Origin: Diphasiastrum complanatum
Taxonomy: Eukaryota > Streptophyta > Lycopodiopsida > Lycopodiales > Lycopodiaceae
Reading direction: 5' to 3'
DNA length: 64,000 bases
Assembly: GCA_029204225.1 (NCBI GenBank)
Contig: CM055107.1
Coordinates: forward strand, 17,080,809-17,144,808
In this document: positions 23,375 through 34,105 of the stretch, in pieces
Position numbering within the stretch: the first letter of the stretch is position 1
How the letters are laid out: each line of letters begins with the position of its first letter
Notes under the pieces: generated by a model
The model's database searches: none
What the model saw: the letters and a program-made list of their open reading frames with translations, nothing else
What the model was told of the DNA's origin: nothing
Program-made: the position numbers and the translations under genes

Positions 23375-26300
23375 CTCCCTCTTCAACTAGTTTTAGCATA
23401 GACTTTGATAATACTCCAAGTGAAGTCCTATGCTTCATGAACAAGTCTTTTCTCAATGCTTTGGTGAAGATATCAGCTACACATTCCCTTGAAGACACAT
23501 GTTGAAACTCCACCTCCTTTGCAATGACTTGCTCCCTCACAAAATGATATTGTATCTCAATATGCTTGCTCCTAGCATAGTTTTTGACAATAAAACTTTG
23601 ATCCATCATAAGAATGATCTTCTTTCTAAGAATAGATCTCCTTTCAATGATTATGTAATGCTCAAAATAGAAACAACCATAATTGATCTAGAAAATAGTT
23701 TCCACTTGGGATGCTTCACTATTTCTTACATCAATTTTACATGTCAAGATGTAACTAGAACATGAAGAATCAAATAGAATGTAAATAAAATGATTCCACC
23801 ATGCTTCCAACTCTGAACTTTCTAGAAAAATACAGCAAACAAACAATAAATGTGAGTGATCAACTTTTGCTTGCATGTCTCCTCCTCCTTTGTCCTTTGT
23901 TGCCTTGTATCCACCATGATACTCCATGAATGAGCCTCCATCTTCATCTTGCCATAAGATGCCATCATCACTTGATGACTTGACCATGAGTGAGTGACAT
24001 AATGAGCCTCCAATAGCTTCATTTCCATCAGAAAAACCAGCCAATAATGCTAGTACAAATCCAACATCAAAACAATGCTCACCAATGTAGCTAGTTTAAC
24101 CATATCTTGACAATTTGCACACATCCACATGAAAATGCTCAAACATGAGATAGAACAAGTAAAGTAAACTTGAAAAATGCTTCCTTGCTGCTCCTTTGAC
24201 CTTACTTGAGTCTTTAATATGCTGCAAAAACAGATCCATAACATCTTTGCCAATTACCTCTCTTTTGATGCTCTCGACTAGCTCCAAATTGCCAACTTTC
24301 CTTTTGACTAGTTGAAGCGCTTTGAGATCAACTTCTTGATCTTCAACTTGATCATCAAAGTAATTGAACAAAATTTGTTTTCCAGATCCAATACTTGATT
24401 TTACAGCAAGATAACATCCATCCACTTGCATAGCTCCATGTACACAAAAAGATCCTCCAAAAGATGTTCCACTCTTCATAAGAGCTTGATATTCAAGATC
24501 CATTGCTTGGATCCACTCTTGTTTTTTCCTTGCTTGATCTACACTTGTAGGCTCATCCAAAGAGGTTAGGAAAATAACATAATTTTTAGAAACTATTTGC
24601 TTACTCTTTTGATCATATGTGAGCCTTGAAGGTACTTGTCTTTCTCTTGATGTTCTCCTTGGCTTTTGACTTGATGAAGGTCCATCATCACCACCATCCA
24701 AAGTAAGATCCTTCTCATCAACATCAAGAATGTTAGATCCATCCACTCTACCATCAATCATGCTTGAAGACACTTTTGAAATGTTTCCCTCATAAAAAAT
24801 GACATCTCTACCAACAATCACTTTGTTAGTAGAAGGAATGTAAACCTTGTAGGCTTTACTCACCTCACTATATCCAACAAAAATACCTCTTCTTGAAGAT
24901 GGATCCTCCTTGGTCCTATCATCAAGAGTAATGTTGACATAGCATGTGCATCCAAAGGTTCTTAGAAAGTTGCACTCGGCCTCCTCTTGAATAGCATCTC
25001 AAAAGGTGTCCTTCCATCCAAAATAGCACTCGGCCACCTATTTCACAAGAAATTGGCACACAACAAAGCTTGATCCCAAAATGGTTTGTCAAGATTACCA
25101 CTTAACCTCATAGCTTTAGCACTTTCATATAAAGTCCTATTCTTCCTTTCAGCCACTCCATTTTGTTGTGGGGTCCTTGATGTTGTATACTCCCTCTTGA
25201 TCCCATGCTCATCACAAAAGGCCTTGAACTTGTTAGATATGTACTCACCACCATTGTCACCTCTCAAGCACTTGATCTTTGTGGAAAAATTGGTTCTCCC
25301 TTGCATTCTTGAGCTTGACAAAGACATCATACACTTCATCCTTGCTCTTTAGTAGATAGATCCAACAAAATCTACTAAAATCATCAATGAATGTTACATA
25401 CATCTTAGCTCCACTATTGCTAATTGTAGTAAATCCATGAATATCTGAATGTACAAGTTGAAAAGGCTTTGTAGATCTAGAAATAGATCTAGTATAAGGT
25501 AGTCTATGTGACTTAGACAAAGCACAAGACTCACAAACATGCTTGACATTACTTTAAGAAACTTGGAAGACCAATCACAACCTTCTTCCTTGTCGTTACC
25601 TCCAATGACTTGAAGTTGAGGTGTCCCATCCTTTTGTGCCAAACCTCTTGAATAGAAATTTTCTCCCTTGCAACACATCCAACTTGGTTAGCAATAACAC
25701 AAGCATCTAGTTTGAACAACTTCCCTTGCCTTTTACCTTTTCCAATCAAGACATCCTCCCTTTTGATCAAACAAGCATCTCCATCAAACTCCACCTTGAG
25801 TCCTTTACTTAGCATTTGACTCACACTAAGTATCTTGGTAATAGATGGAATAAACAAGACATCCTCCAAATGAACATTCCTATTTGTAGAGAGAGAAATA
25901 GGAACTGTGCCAATCCCTTTGATTGCACACTCACCATCATTGGCCATGTAGATCACCCTCTTATCATCTCCATATGCCAACAAAGAAGTGAAGTACTCTT
26001 TGTGAAAGCTCATGTGTGAACTTGCTCCACTATCAATCCACCAAGGACCTAGATCTCCATCATTAGCAAGCATACATGAAGACATCACAAAAGCATCAGC
26101 ATTTGCATCTTGAACATCCAAACCATCCTCATCAAGAGTAAGATTACCTTGCTTCTCTCCTTGATCTCTCTTCTTCTTGTAGCACTCACTTGCAAAGTGT
26201 CCTTTGATGCCACAATAGAAGCACTTGAGCTTTGATCTATCCTTCTTTTTGCCACTTAAAGAAGCCACTTGATCTTGCCCTTAGACCACTTACTTTTGGT

Positions 26301-26771
26301 TTTGCCCTTTGAGAACATAGCATCTTCTTGAAGTGTCGATGTAGATCCACCTCTTGCTTGAAACCTATATTCCTCATTGATCAAGATCTCTTGAAGATCC
26401 ATCAAACTTGGCAAAGTCTTTTGAATAACAATACTTTGAACAATGTTAGCATGAGCATCCAACAAGCCATTAAAAATCACTTGAATAAGCTCTCCTTCCT
26501 TAATGCTTTCATCTATGCAAGCTAACTCATCATTCAATGCTTTCATTCTCAAAACAAAAGTACTTGGACTTTTTTCATTCTTTTGCAAAAAAGAAAAGAT
26601 TTGCCTTCTTAGAGTCAACACTCTAGAAGTAGACTTGGATTCATAAAGCTTCTTCAATGAATTCCAAGCTTCCAAAGATGATGTGCACTTACCAACTTCC
26701 TTAAGAAGTTCATTGGTAACATTCATCTTTATCATGTGTAGAGCCTTCTTGGCCCTCTTGTCATACCTCAC
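23375..26771 (-). pseudogene. Ty1/copia polyprotein with RT replaced by unrelated sequence
   Basis: Order on the minus strand: gag (26771-26256: LLKEVGKCTSSLEAWNSLKK, SRVLTLRRQIFSFLQ, YRFQARGG); a frameshift; knuckle CFYCGIKGHFASEC; protease WWIDSGASSHMSFHKEYF; pre-integrase VWHKRMGHLNFKSL; integrase core HSDIHGF, YVTFIDDFSRFCWIYLLK, LRGDNGGEY, TPQQNGVAERKNRTL; then the linker VPSRLTYDQKSKQIVS and EWIQAMDLEYQALMKSGTS. Here RT should begin (copias continue NGTWxLV). Instead an unrelated stretch of about 850 bp follows, and the sequence resumes in the RNase H tail ARSKHIEIQYHFVREQVIAK through ADIFTKAL. The integrase Asp-Asp-Glu residues look present, but RT is absent, so the element is non-autonomous. 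Frameshifts lie near 26270, 25550, 25290 and 24900. Confidence 0.9.
23620..24470 (-). other. Foreign insert replacing RT in the copia element
   Basis: The frame of the copia linker continues without a stop into this segment (FGGSFCVHGAMQVDGCYLAV, QVEDQEVDLKALQLVKRKVG, NLELVESIKREVIGKDVMDL) to a stop at 24096. A further frame (24044-23688) includes SLMVKSSSDDGILWQDEDGG. None of this resembles RT or RNase H. I do not recognise the origin; a captured host gene fragment or another repeat are both possible. Confidence 0.6.
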
Positions 26772-27518
26772 TTGATCTTATTGTGTTGCTGGTCTCTCCT
26801 CCAAACCTAAAACAATATCCAAAACATCATTCATCTCAAGAAGTGACTCCATCCTCAGTTTCCACAATGAATAGCTACTTGAGGTAAGCCTATCATTGGC
26901 TTTCAGCATGACTCCAATTGAGGTTGCCATGTAGCAATGACCTGATCTTCTCTTTCAACCTGCTTCAATGCACAAAGCACTCCTTTGAACAACAACAAAT
27001 TATTTCAAAAGAAATCACCAGGATTTAAAACTATCTCACAAATTCTCTTCTAGCACTTATCCAAACAAATCAACACATAGAATCATGGAATCTTGATCAA
27101 CCTATGATCTATCCTCAATCTAATGACTTTTGCCACTTCCTAAGATTGAAACACACTCAAATGAAGTCCAGCAACCTCACTATCTAGAGATCCAATCAAA
27201 ATTAGGGCTTTGACAAAATCACAAAAAATTGACTATTCCAAATCTACATGCAAATGCTGAAAATTTGATATGCAATCTATAAGCCACCACTTAGGCTGAA
27301 CCAATGATCCAAAAATCGGCCAAATCCAGTATGTGAATTCAAAAATCGAAATTGATCAAGTATATTGACCTATAAAGTGTTTTGATCTACAAACGATCCA
27401 ATCTACAAAAGCAAAAAATTCGATTTTGGTGTGGAATCCTCTCTAGCATGCTCTAGACATGATATCTTCACCAAATCATTGATAGATCTGATTTTCTCCT
27501 TCATGACCCGAAACACAA
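26772..27518 (-). mobile_element. Copia leader and gag N-terminal remnant
   Basis: Between the PBS and the open gag frame. The part near 26800-26940 reads as gag with stops (MATSIGVMLKANDRLTSSSY and then FHNGLN-like residues without a clean frame). The rest is untranslated leader. Confidence 0.65.
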
Positions 27519-27530
27519 GCTCTGATACCA
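27519..27530 (-). promoter_or_regulatory. Retrotransposon primer-binding site (minus strand)
   Basis: The minus strand reads TGGTATCAGAGC directly next to the LTR end CTTTCA. Confidence 0.9.
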
Positions 27531-27650
27531 TGTGAAAGATTTAAAATCCTTAAGATCCAATCTACTTGAATGATCTTTGGTTAGAAAGAGAAATACATCA
27601 ATCTCACCAAAGTAGAAAAATCAGCATCTACACACAAAATGAGATGCAAA
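27531..27650 (-). mobile_element. Copia 5' LTR, truncated to 120 bp
   Basis: It matches 22728-22850 closely (TCCAATCTACTTGAATGATC, TCAGCATCTACACAC) and stops at GAGATGCAAA. Family X sequence starts immediately after. The missing 520 bp include the whole LTR promoter side. Confidence 0.9.
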
Positions 27651-28067
27651 TCTTTCATCGGTTCTAGCAGAGTCCAGAGAGCACAGATCGATGTGCAATC
27701 ACCTCACACGATCTAGGCATGATTAAAGGAAGCCTGGGGATCAATTAAATCTAGAGAGAGAAAATGACTTTCTAGAAAGAGAAAATCCTAGAGAGAGAAA
27801 AATGTGCTTTACCAACTTGGGTAGAGTGCTTGGTATGAGGGGGGGATGCCGAATCACACCAATACTATAGGGGAGTGCGGGTTGCAACTCAGGGCGAGCT
27901 CCAACCAAGTCTTAGCCTCCCTTGCTGGAATGTTGTCATGGCTCTCGCCTTGGCATGCTAGCGCCCCGGAGACTAGGGTCGGTCACACACTTGAAATGTA
28001 ACCTTCTCAGATTTATCAATAAAGTGGGATTTTCCTCAAACTGACTCTGATTACCTTCTGGGTTTCA
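27651..28067 (+). mobile_element. Family X LTR, copy A (5' truncated)
   Basis: It matches 30848-31261 nearly base for base, from GGTTCTAGC to the CTTCTGGGTTTCA end. It includes TCAATAAAG, a possible polyadenylation signal. The first 125 bp of the LTR are missing at the junction with the copia LTR. Confidence 0.8.
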
Positions 28068-28547
28068 ATGTTCGGTAAAAGCGCCAGTTGTAAGGCCGCT
28101 TTCAAAATTTTTAACTTGGCACATAGCTGAGGGTCGTATCCTGGGACGCCAGCGGTATGCCGTCGAGACCATTCGGTCCGTGGCGCCAGCAATATGCTGT
28201 CGGGACCATTTGGTCCAGGAACTGGTTGTTTCCATATCTGTCGCGGCTTGTGGTTCTGAGTGTTCCTTGCATGAACGTGAATGGGTTAAGCTCTTGGGGA
28301 ACGGGCTCTAACCTGTCGGCTAAGTTGGATGGCTTGCTTGGGTGGATATTACCTGTTTATGGTTGTCCAGTCTGGCGTGGCGCCAGGTTGGATCTCAATG
28401 TTGGTCTTCGGAACTTCAAGTTGGTTAAGTCTGATCGTTGTTGGCGAGTTGGCTGCTTGTATGTCAAGTGGGTTCGGATGGCAAGAGTTGAAGGCTGGGA
28501 AGCTAAGTCGTGGTTCCCGGCTCCCTTTGGGATGCCTGCGCTACAGT
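28068..28547 (+). mobile_element. Family X internal 5' region, copy A
   Basis: Sequence downstream of LTR copy A, shared with 31262-31925. It holds two tandem units of a phrase built on CAGCGGTATGCCGTCGG plus ACCATTCGGTCC. No primer-binding site beginning TGG was found right after the LTR, so the priming mechanism is unclear. Open frames here show no gag or pol motif. Confidence 0.7.
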
Positions 28548-29011
28548 GACCGACCCTAGTCTCCGGGGCACTAGCATGCCAAGGCGAGAGCCATGACAAC
28601 ATTCCAGCAAGGGAGGCTAGGACTTGGTTGGAGCTCGCCCTGAGTCGCAACCCACACTCCCCTATAGTATTGGTGTGATTCGGCACCCCCCTCATACCAA
28701 GCACACTACCCAAGCTGGTAAAGCACTTTTTTCTCTCTCTAGGATTTTCTCTTTCTAGAAAGTCATTTTCTCTCTTTAGATTTTATTGATCCCCAGGCTT
28801 CCTTTAATTATGCCTAGATCGTGTGAGGTGATTGCACATCGATCTGAGCTCTATGGACTCCGCTAGAACCGATCGAAGATTTTCAGCCATAGGAACTTGG
28901 CGCCGACTGGATTTTGGTCACAGAGGAGCCAGGAGCGGCGCCGGCGCCGGGGACATAGCTGGCGCCGATGGCGCCGGAAGTAAGGCTTGTAAAGGTAGCT
29001 TTAAAACACTT
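28548..29011 (-). mobile_element. Family X LTR, copy B (inverted)
   Basis: The reverse complement starts TGTTTTAAAGCTACCTTTAC and follows LTR copy C to the phrase GTGACCGACCCTAG, where it stops. It is 3' truncated. It is rich in GGCGCC palindromes (about six between 28890 and 28985). Confidence 0.8.
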
Positions 29012-30722
29012 GTATGTATTCATGGTGAGTCTTAGTACTCGTGCTTTGCCTGGGTTGCATGATTGCTTGTGATACAAGGAGCTGATGGCTCGAGAAGGAA
29101 CTTTTTCTTTTGAAGGTTGATACCATCAAACAAAGAGGACTACAGAATCTGTGGGGCGGAGTTGCAGTTCAAGTACTCGCACGTGAACGGCAACGAAACG
29201 ACTCAATGTTTGCAAAGGATGAATGGCTAGCCTGTTTCTTGGGTTAGTTTCATTTGCGACAACGCCCACCAGACGCAAGTAGGAAGTCAAAAGTTGGAAA
29301 GGGCAATTTCACGGGAGATCTTCTATGGAACTGTTGGTCTTCATTTTGGGACGGCCACCTTCGGAACTTAAACTCACTGAGCATGGGTGATATCCAGTAT
29401 CAGTTGGGTTTTTCCTCAAAGGGGAAAGACTAGGATCCTCTTCAGAGATTGGCAACAAGTTGGATCGAGCCACAATCCTAGCAGATGGGAAGCAAAGTGT
29501 TGAAAATGCTTTTTGTCCGAAGAACTCTAAGTCCTTTAGCTGATTTTATAAGTGGAGGGGAACTATCACACACACCTCTCTCTTGGGGCAAATTTTGAAT
29601 GAAAGTTGATCAAACCGGGGGCAAATTCAAGGTGACCCAGCCATACTCACACGAGGAGACTGGCGAACTTTGGACCTAATAAGTTGACAGGTTTTTGTTG
29701 TGGAAAGGAAAGTTTGTTATAGGCTTTCTCTGGACCAGCAATGATGAGGAAACATATGAGTACGCTGGCTTGTGTTACGTGTAAGGCGACTGATCAATAA
29801 AGGAACTGTGAAAGTTGAGTCTTGCATGAGAGACTTGGTATTTCGAACGGACGCTAAGGGACAGTTCGCGTTGAGATCGGACTAGTGCAAACTCTGGGTG
29901 CATGTGTCTGATTCAAAGAGAGCTACTTAAGGCCAAGCTCGATGTACACTTCTTGTTTTGACTGTGAGGCAACTGACCAGTGATGGAATTGTGAAAGTCA
30001 AGTTTTGCGCAACGGACATGGTGCTTCAAACAAACGCGAAGAGATAGTTTGGATGCGGATCAAACTGGTGCGACCCTTTGGCTTTCCACGAGGTCAATGA
30101 TTACATTTGGGCTTATTCAAAGAGCTACTTCAAGCTAAGTGAGAGGTGCATTGTGGAGTACTCAATCTTTGCCTACCTTAAAGAGCCAAGATGGAAAAGT
30201 ATCAAGATCAGACTGGGACAAGGACAGAAATCAAGGTGCAGAAGCAACAAGGCACGTAGTGGACCATAAAGTGGGCAATCAAACGATAAATCCTTTGGCT
30301 CAGGGAGCCTTGATACCTGTGCGGAACTGAACAACTCTGGAGCTCAGGGAGCTCGACACAAAGTGCATCAAGGACAAATCAGGAGCTCAAAGGAGTTCCA
30401 AAGTCGAAAGTCAGAAGCGACAGGGGCGAACATTTCAAAGAAAGGCCTCTGTCACCAGTTAATAAGGTTCTCGGGTTTTACGAAAGCGATATCAAATCTA
30501 CGCTTTTCCCAGACAAAGATATATTTTCAAGTTATGTAATTTTTCAGTACAAAGAGTTGAGCCTCTGACTTGTGGTGTGCCAGCTTCAATGTTAGTAATA
30601 AGTGGCTAGTAAATTGAGTACTGTGCCAAGTAGCTTAAATGTATAGTTATTTTAATTGGGAGACACCTTTATTTTAATCTGATATCTGATGAGGACATCA
30701 GATTTTATAAAGGTGGGGTGGA
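29012..30722 (+). mobile_element. Family X internal region, non-coding, with PPT
   Basis: There is no gag, protease, RT or integrase signature in any frame. A diverged tandem pair is visible (about 29805-29945 and 29985-30145: GTGAAAGT, then CGAACGGACGC or CAAACAAACGC, then CAAAGAGCTACTT). The 62 bp at 29936-29997 recur at 9413-9472. It ends in a polypurine tract AAAGGTGGGGTGGA next to LTR copy C. This suggests a non-autonomous LTR element. Confidence 0.65.
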
Positions 30723-31261
30723 TGTTGTAAAACTACCTTTACAAGCTTTACTTACGGCGCCAGCAGCGCCCCTGCTACTCCCGGCGCCGCTCCTGATGCC
30801 ACTGTGACCAGAATCCAGCCGGCGCCAAGTTCCTATGGCTGAAAATCTTTGATCGGTTCTAGCGGAGTCCAGAGAGCTCAGATCGATGTGCAATCACCTC
30901 ACACGATCTAGGCATGATTAAAGGAAGCCTGGGGATCAATAAAATCTAGAGAGAGAAAATGACTTTCTAGAAAGAGAAAATCCTAGAGAGAGAAAAACGT
31001 GCTTTACCAACTTGGGTAGAGTGCTTGGTATGAGGGGGGGTGCCAAATCACACCAATACTATAGGGGAGTGCGGGTTGCGACTCAGGGCGAGCTCCAACC
31101 AATTCTCAGCCTCCCTTGCTGGAATGTTGTCATGGCTCTCGCCTTGGCATGCTAGCGCCCCGGAGACTAGGGTCGGTCACACACTTGAAATGTAACCTTC
31201 TCAGATTTATCAATAAAGTGGGATTTTCCTCAAACTGACTCTGATTACCTTCTGGGTTTCA
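30723..31261 (+). mobile_element. Family X LTR, copy C (complete, 539 bp)
   Basis: It starts TGTTGTAAAACTACC after a polypurine tract and ends GGGTTTCA, giving TG...CA ends. GGCGCC palindromes lie near its start and AATAAA-type signals occur twice. It forms an inverted pair with copy B and a direct pair with copy A. Confidence 0.8.
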
Positions 31262-31925
31262 GTGTTCGGTAAAAGCGCCAGTTGTTAGGCCGCTTTCAAA
31301 ATTTTTAACTTGGCACATAGCTGAGGGTCGTATCCCGGGACGCCAGCGGTATGCCGTCGGGACCATTCGGTCCGTGGCACCAGCGGTATGCTGTCGGGAC
31401 CATTTGGTCCAGGAACTGGTTGTCTTCATATCTGTCGCGGCTTGTGGTTCTGAGTGTTCCTTGCATGAACGTGAATGGGTTAAGCTCTTGGGGAACGGGC
31501 TCTAACCTGTCGGCTGAGTTGGATGGCTTGCTTGGGTGGAAGTTACATGTTTATGGCTATCCAGTCTGGCGTGGCGCCAGGTTGGCTTCCAACGCTCGTG
31601 ACGAAGCTTTCAGTTGGTTAAGTCTGATGTAAGTCAGACTGCTTGCTTGGAATGGATGTTACTCGTTTGTAACGAAGCTTCGAGTTGGTTAAGTTTGATG
31701 TATGTCGGGCGGCTTGCTTGGAGGGAAGTCACCCACATCGGGACCCCCGATCTGGCATGGCGCCAGGTTGGATCCCAATGTTGGTTTTCGGAACTTCAAG
31801 TTGGTTAAGTCTGATCGTTGTTAGCGAGTTGGCTGCTTGTATGTCAAGTGGGTTTGGATGGCAAGAGTTGAAAGCTGGGAAGCTAAGTCGTGGTTCCCGA
31901 CTCCCTTTGGGATGCCTGCGCTACA
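31262..31925 (+). mobile_element. Family X internal 5' region, copy C, with expanded tandem units
   Basis: It matches 28068-28547 but carries about 165 bp more. The extra sequence is two additional units of a roughly 75-bp repeat (GCTTGCTTGG, then ACGAAGCTT, then AGTTGGTTAAGTCTGATG). Confidence 0.78.
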
Positions 31926-33350
31926 GATTCCATGAATCAGTTAGTGATGCCTTCCTATTTTTTGATCCTTTGCAAAAAGAAATCCTAAGTTTTAAGCCAT
32001 AGCTGGTTTTATTGATTCTTAAGAAAATGGTACACCTTTTAAATCTATGGCATCATATATGTCTTTCTCAAATTTAAGATGATCATCAATTCTATGAATG
32101 GTTTCAAAAAATTGACTAGAATGGAAGAAATGGTGTCAACAGCTATACTCACTAGTGAGACCAAAGTTTCTAAGGAAGTGTGTACATGCCTTGATCCAGA
32201 ATTTGAGTAGTAGCAGCTACTTTATCTATATTACGATTAACTAGGAATGGTGTAGGTGAAGGAAAAATTTGCATGAGTCTAGTCTTCTTAGGAGCTGTAT
32301 GAGTATATTATGTTTTTTCTACATTAGACTTTTTATCAAGGGTAGAATGCATTTAATGAAAAGCATGACCTTTTTGAATGTAATATGTACAAGATTTTAA
32401 AGTTCAATACTTTGTTTGTGGCCATCAATGGCTTTGGGACACCATAAATAACATTTATCACATATGTAAATGTTGTAAACCAACTAAAAATGGATATCAT
32501 ATTGATACCATGTTATAATTGAATTTTTTGCCACTAATCCAAGTATCAATGTGCATTAATGGGCTAAAACCAGGCCGAGTTGAGTATCAATCCTAGTATT
32601 ACAAAATCATATACCAATCGGGCATGTTCAATGATACCATTGTTAATACCATCTTTGAAACCACCCAAGCACCTATATATCTACCCAACATTGGAATTTA
32701 AAGTGCTCTTAAATCAATTTGTAGAAATAAATGCCTACAATCATTGAACATGAAGCTTTCTAACTTTTCTAAAGTGTGTACTTGTTTTTTTATGGGTTAT
32801 GAAAAGCAATCAATATGTCAAAGTAAAAAATGGAATCTATGTTATTTATGCTCTTCACCAAACCATTCAAACTTAACAAAATGGTTCAACCACAGTGATT
32901 CCAAGTTTTCTAGTAAAGTCCTTGCTAAAGTGTGAAGTTTGTATTTTGTTAAGATTGAAGCGATGTGAAATGTCTACTTTCATGTGTGATAAGTATTGAT
33001 GTTTGAATAACATTTACATACTATTAGAATAGTACTTATGAAATGAATCAAACCAAACAATATTTGAAATATGGAGATGGATAGTCATCACCACTTGCGT
33101 GAAGATGTGTTGCATAGCCACAGCTTCCAGCTATTTCCACATTGGGCGGTGTACACTCTACTTTCGATGAAGAATTAATATTCGAGTGGAGGCTAGAGCT
33201 AGCTAGGTCCATGTAGTTTATATACACTCGACTCTCGGTGAAGAATTAAAATCTCATTTTGCATTTTCCATCTACAAAAGAACGAACAATTGATCAGATG
33301 AATTTCAATGGAAATGTATTGTGATTGCCACAAAAAAAATTTGTACTCTT
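31926..33350. other. AT-rich spacer, no gene seen
   Basis: Short frames only. A phrase with CTCGACTCTCGGTGAAGAATTAA or a close variant occurs at about 33150 and 33225. No retroelement motif recognised. Confidence 0.5.
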
Positions 33351-33640
33351 TGTTTCTAATGTTCACTAAGAGTCGCCTTAACTAATTATTGCACGCATTT
33401 CAATATATCTCCAGAAACTTGTCAAATTAATCAAATTGAGCTGAAATAGTTTCTTGAACACATTTCAATATATTTTCAAAAACTTGTCAGATTTGTCAAA
33501 TTGAGCTAAAATAGTTTCTTGAACTCTAAATAGTGTAATTGACATCCTCCAACTTACTATGTTCACTAAGGATTGCCTTAAGTAATCATTGCATGCAAAT
33601 ATATCTCCAAGAACCTATCATATTTTCAAACTGAATTAAA
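33351..33640. repeat. Diverged nested duplications, about 70 bp and about 200 bp
   Basis: ATTTCAATATAT-TCCAGAAACTTGTCA and AAATTGAGCTGAAATAGTTTC recur within 33400-33530. The flanking phrase GTTCACTAAG-G-GCCTTAA occurs at 33360 and 33561. Confidence 0.75.
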
Positions 33641-33954
33641 ATACTTCTACTTGATTGCTATATCATGCAATTCCTACAAAGTATAGCTTCAAAATTCGAT
33701 TGAAAAGATAAACTTGATCTAACCAAACTTAGTATCAATTTAAATGCTCATAACTCAACAACAACCTTTCTGCCTACAATTGATCGAACCTGATCGATAA
33801 AGAACATTACATAATCAAAATAATAAATTGCTCATAAATAATAAAAAGTCAAGCCTCATACACCCTCATTTTTGCAATAATCCATAGAGACTGGCAGAGC
33901 TTCGCTAGTTGTCCTTCTAACCTCTTTATAATCATACTGAATAACAAAAGAGAA

Positions 33955-34105
33955 GGTGAACTTTGTCCAATCGGGTGTTGCTATGGTGTGGCCTGCAAAT
34001 ACAGTGCTCAATAAAAATGGTCAATTTTGTCCAATTGAGTGTTGCTATGGTGGCCTGCAAATATAGTACTTAAGTCATGCTCAACAAAAATGGTCAATTA
34101 GTTCA
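33955..34105. repeat. Tandem duplication of about 65 bp
   Basis: TTTGTCCAATCGGGTGTTGC with GGCCTGCAAATACAGT, and the second copy TTTGTCCAATTGAGTGTTGC with GGCCTGCAAATATAGT. Each is followed by CAATAAAAATGGTCAA or CAACAAAAATGGTCAA. Confidence 0.85.

Noticed and set aside
28157-28713. Plus and minus frames of 76-130 residues near 28.2-28.7 kb
   Set aside because: They fall in family X repeats, are not conserved as frames between copies A and C, and carry no known motif.
33351-34105. CRISPR-like or regularly spaced repeat array
   Set aside because: Plant nuclear context; the units are diverged tandem duplications without conserved direct repeats and unique spacers.
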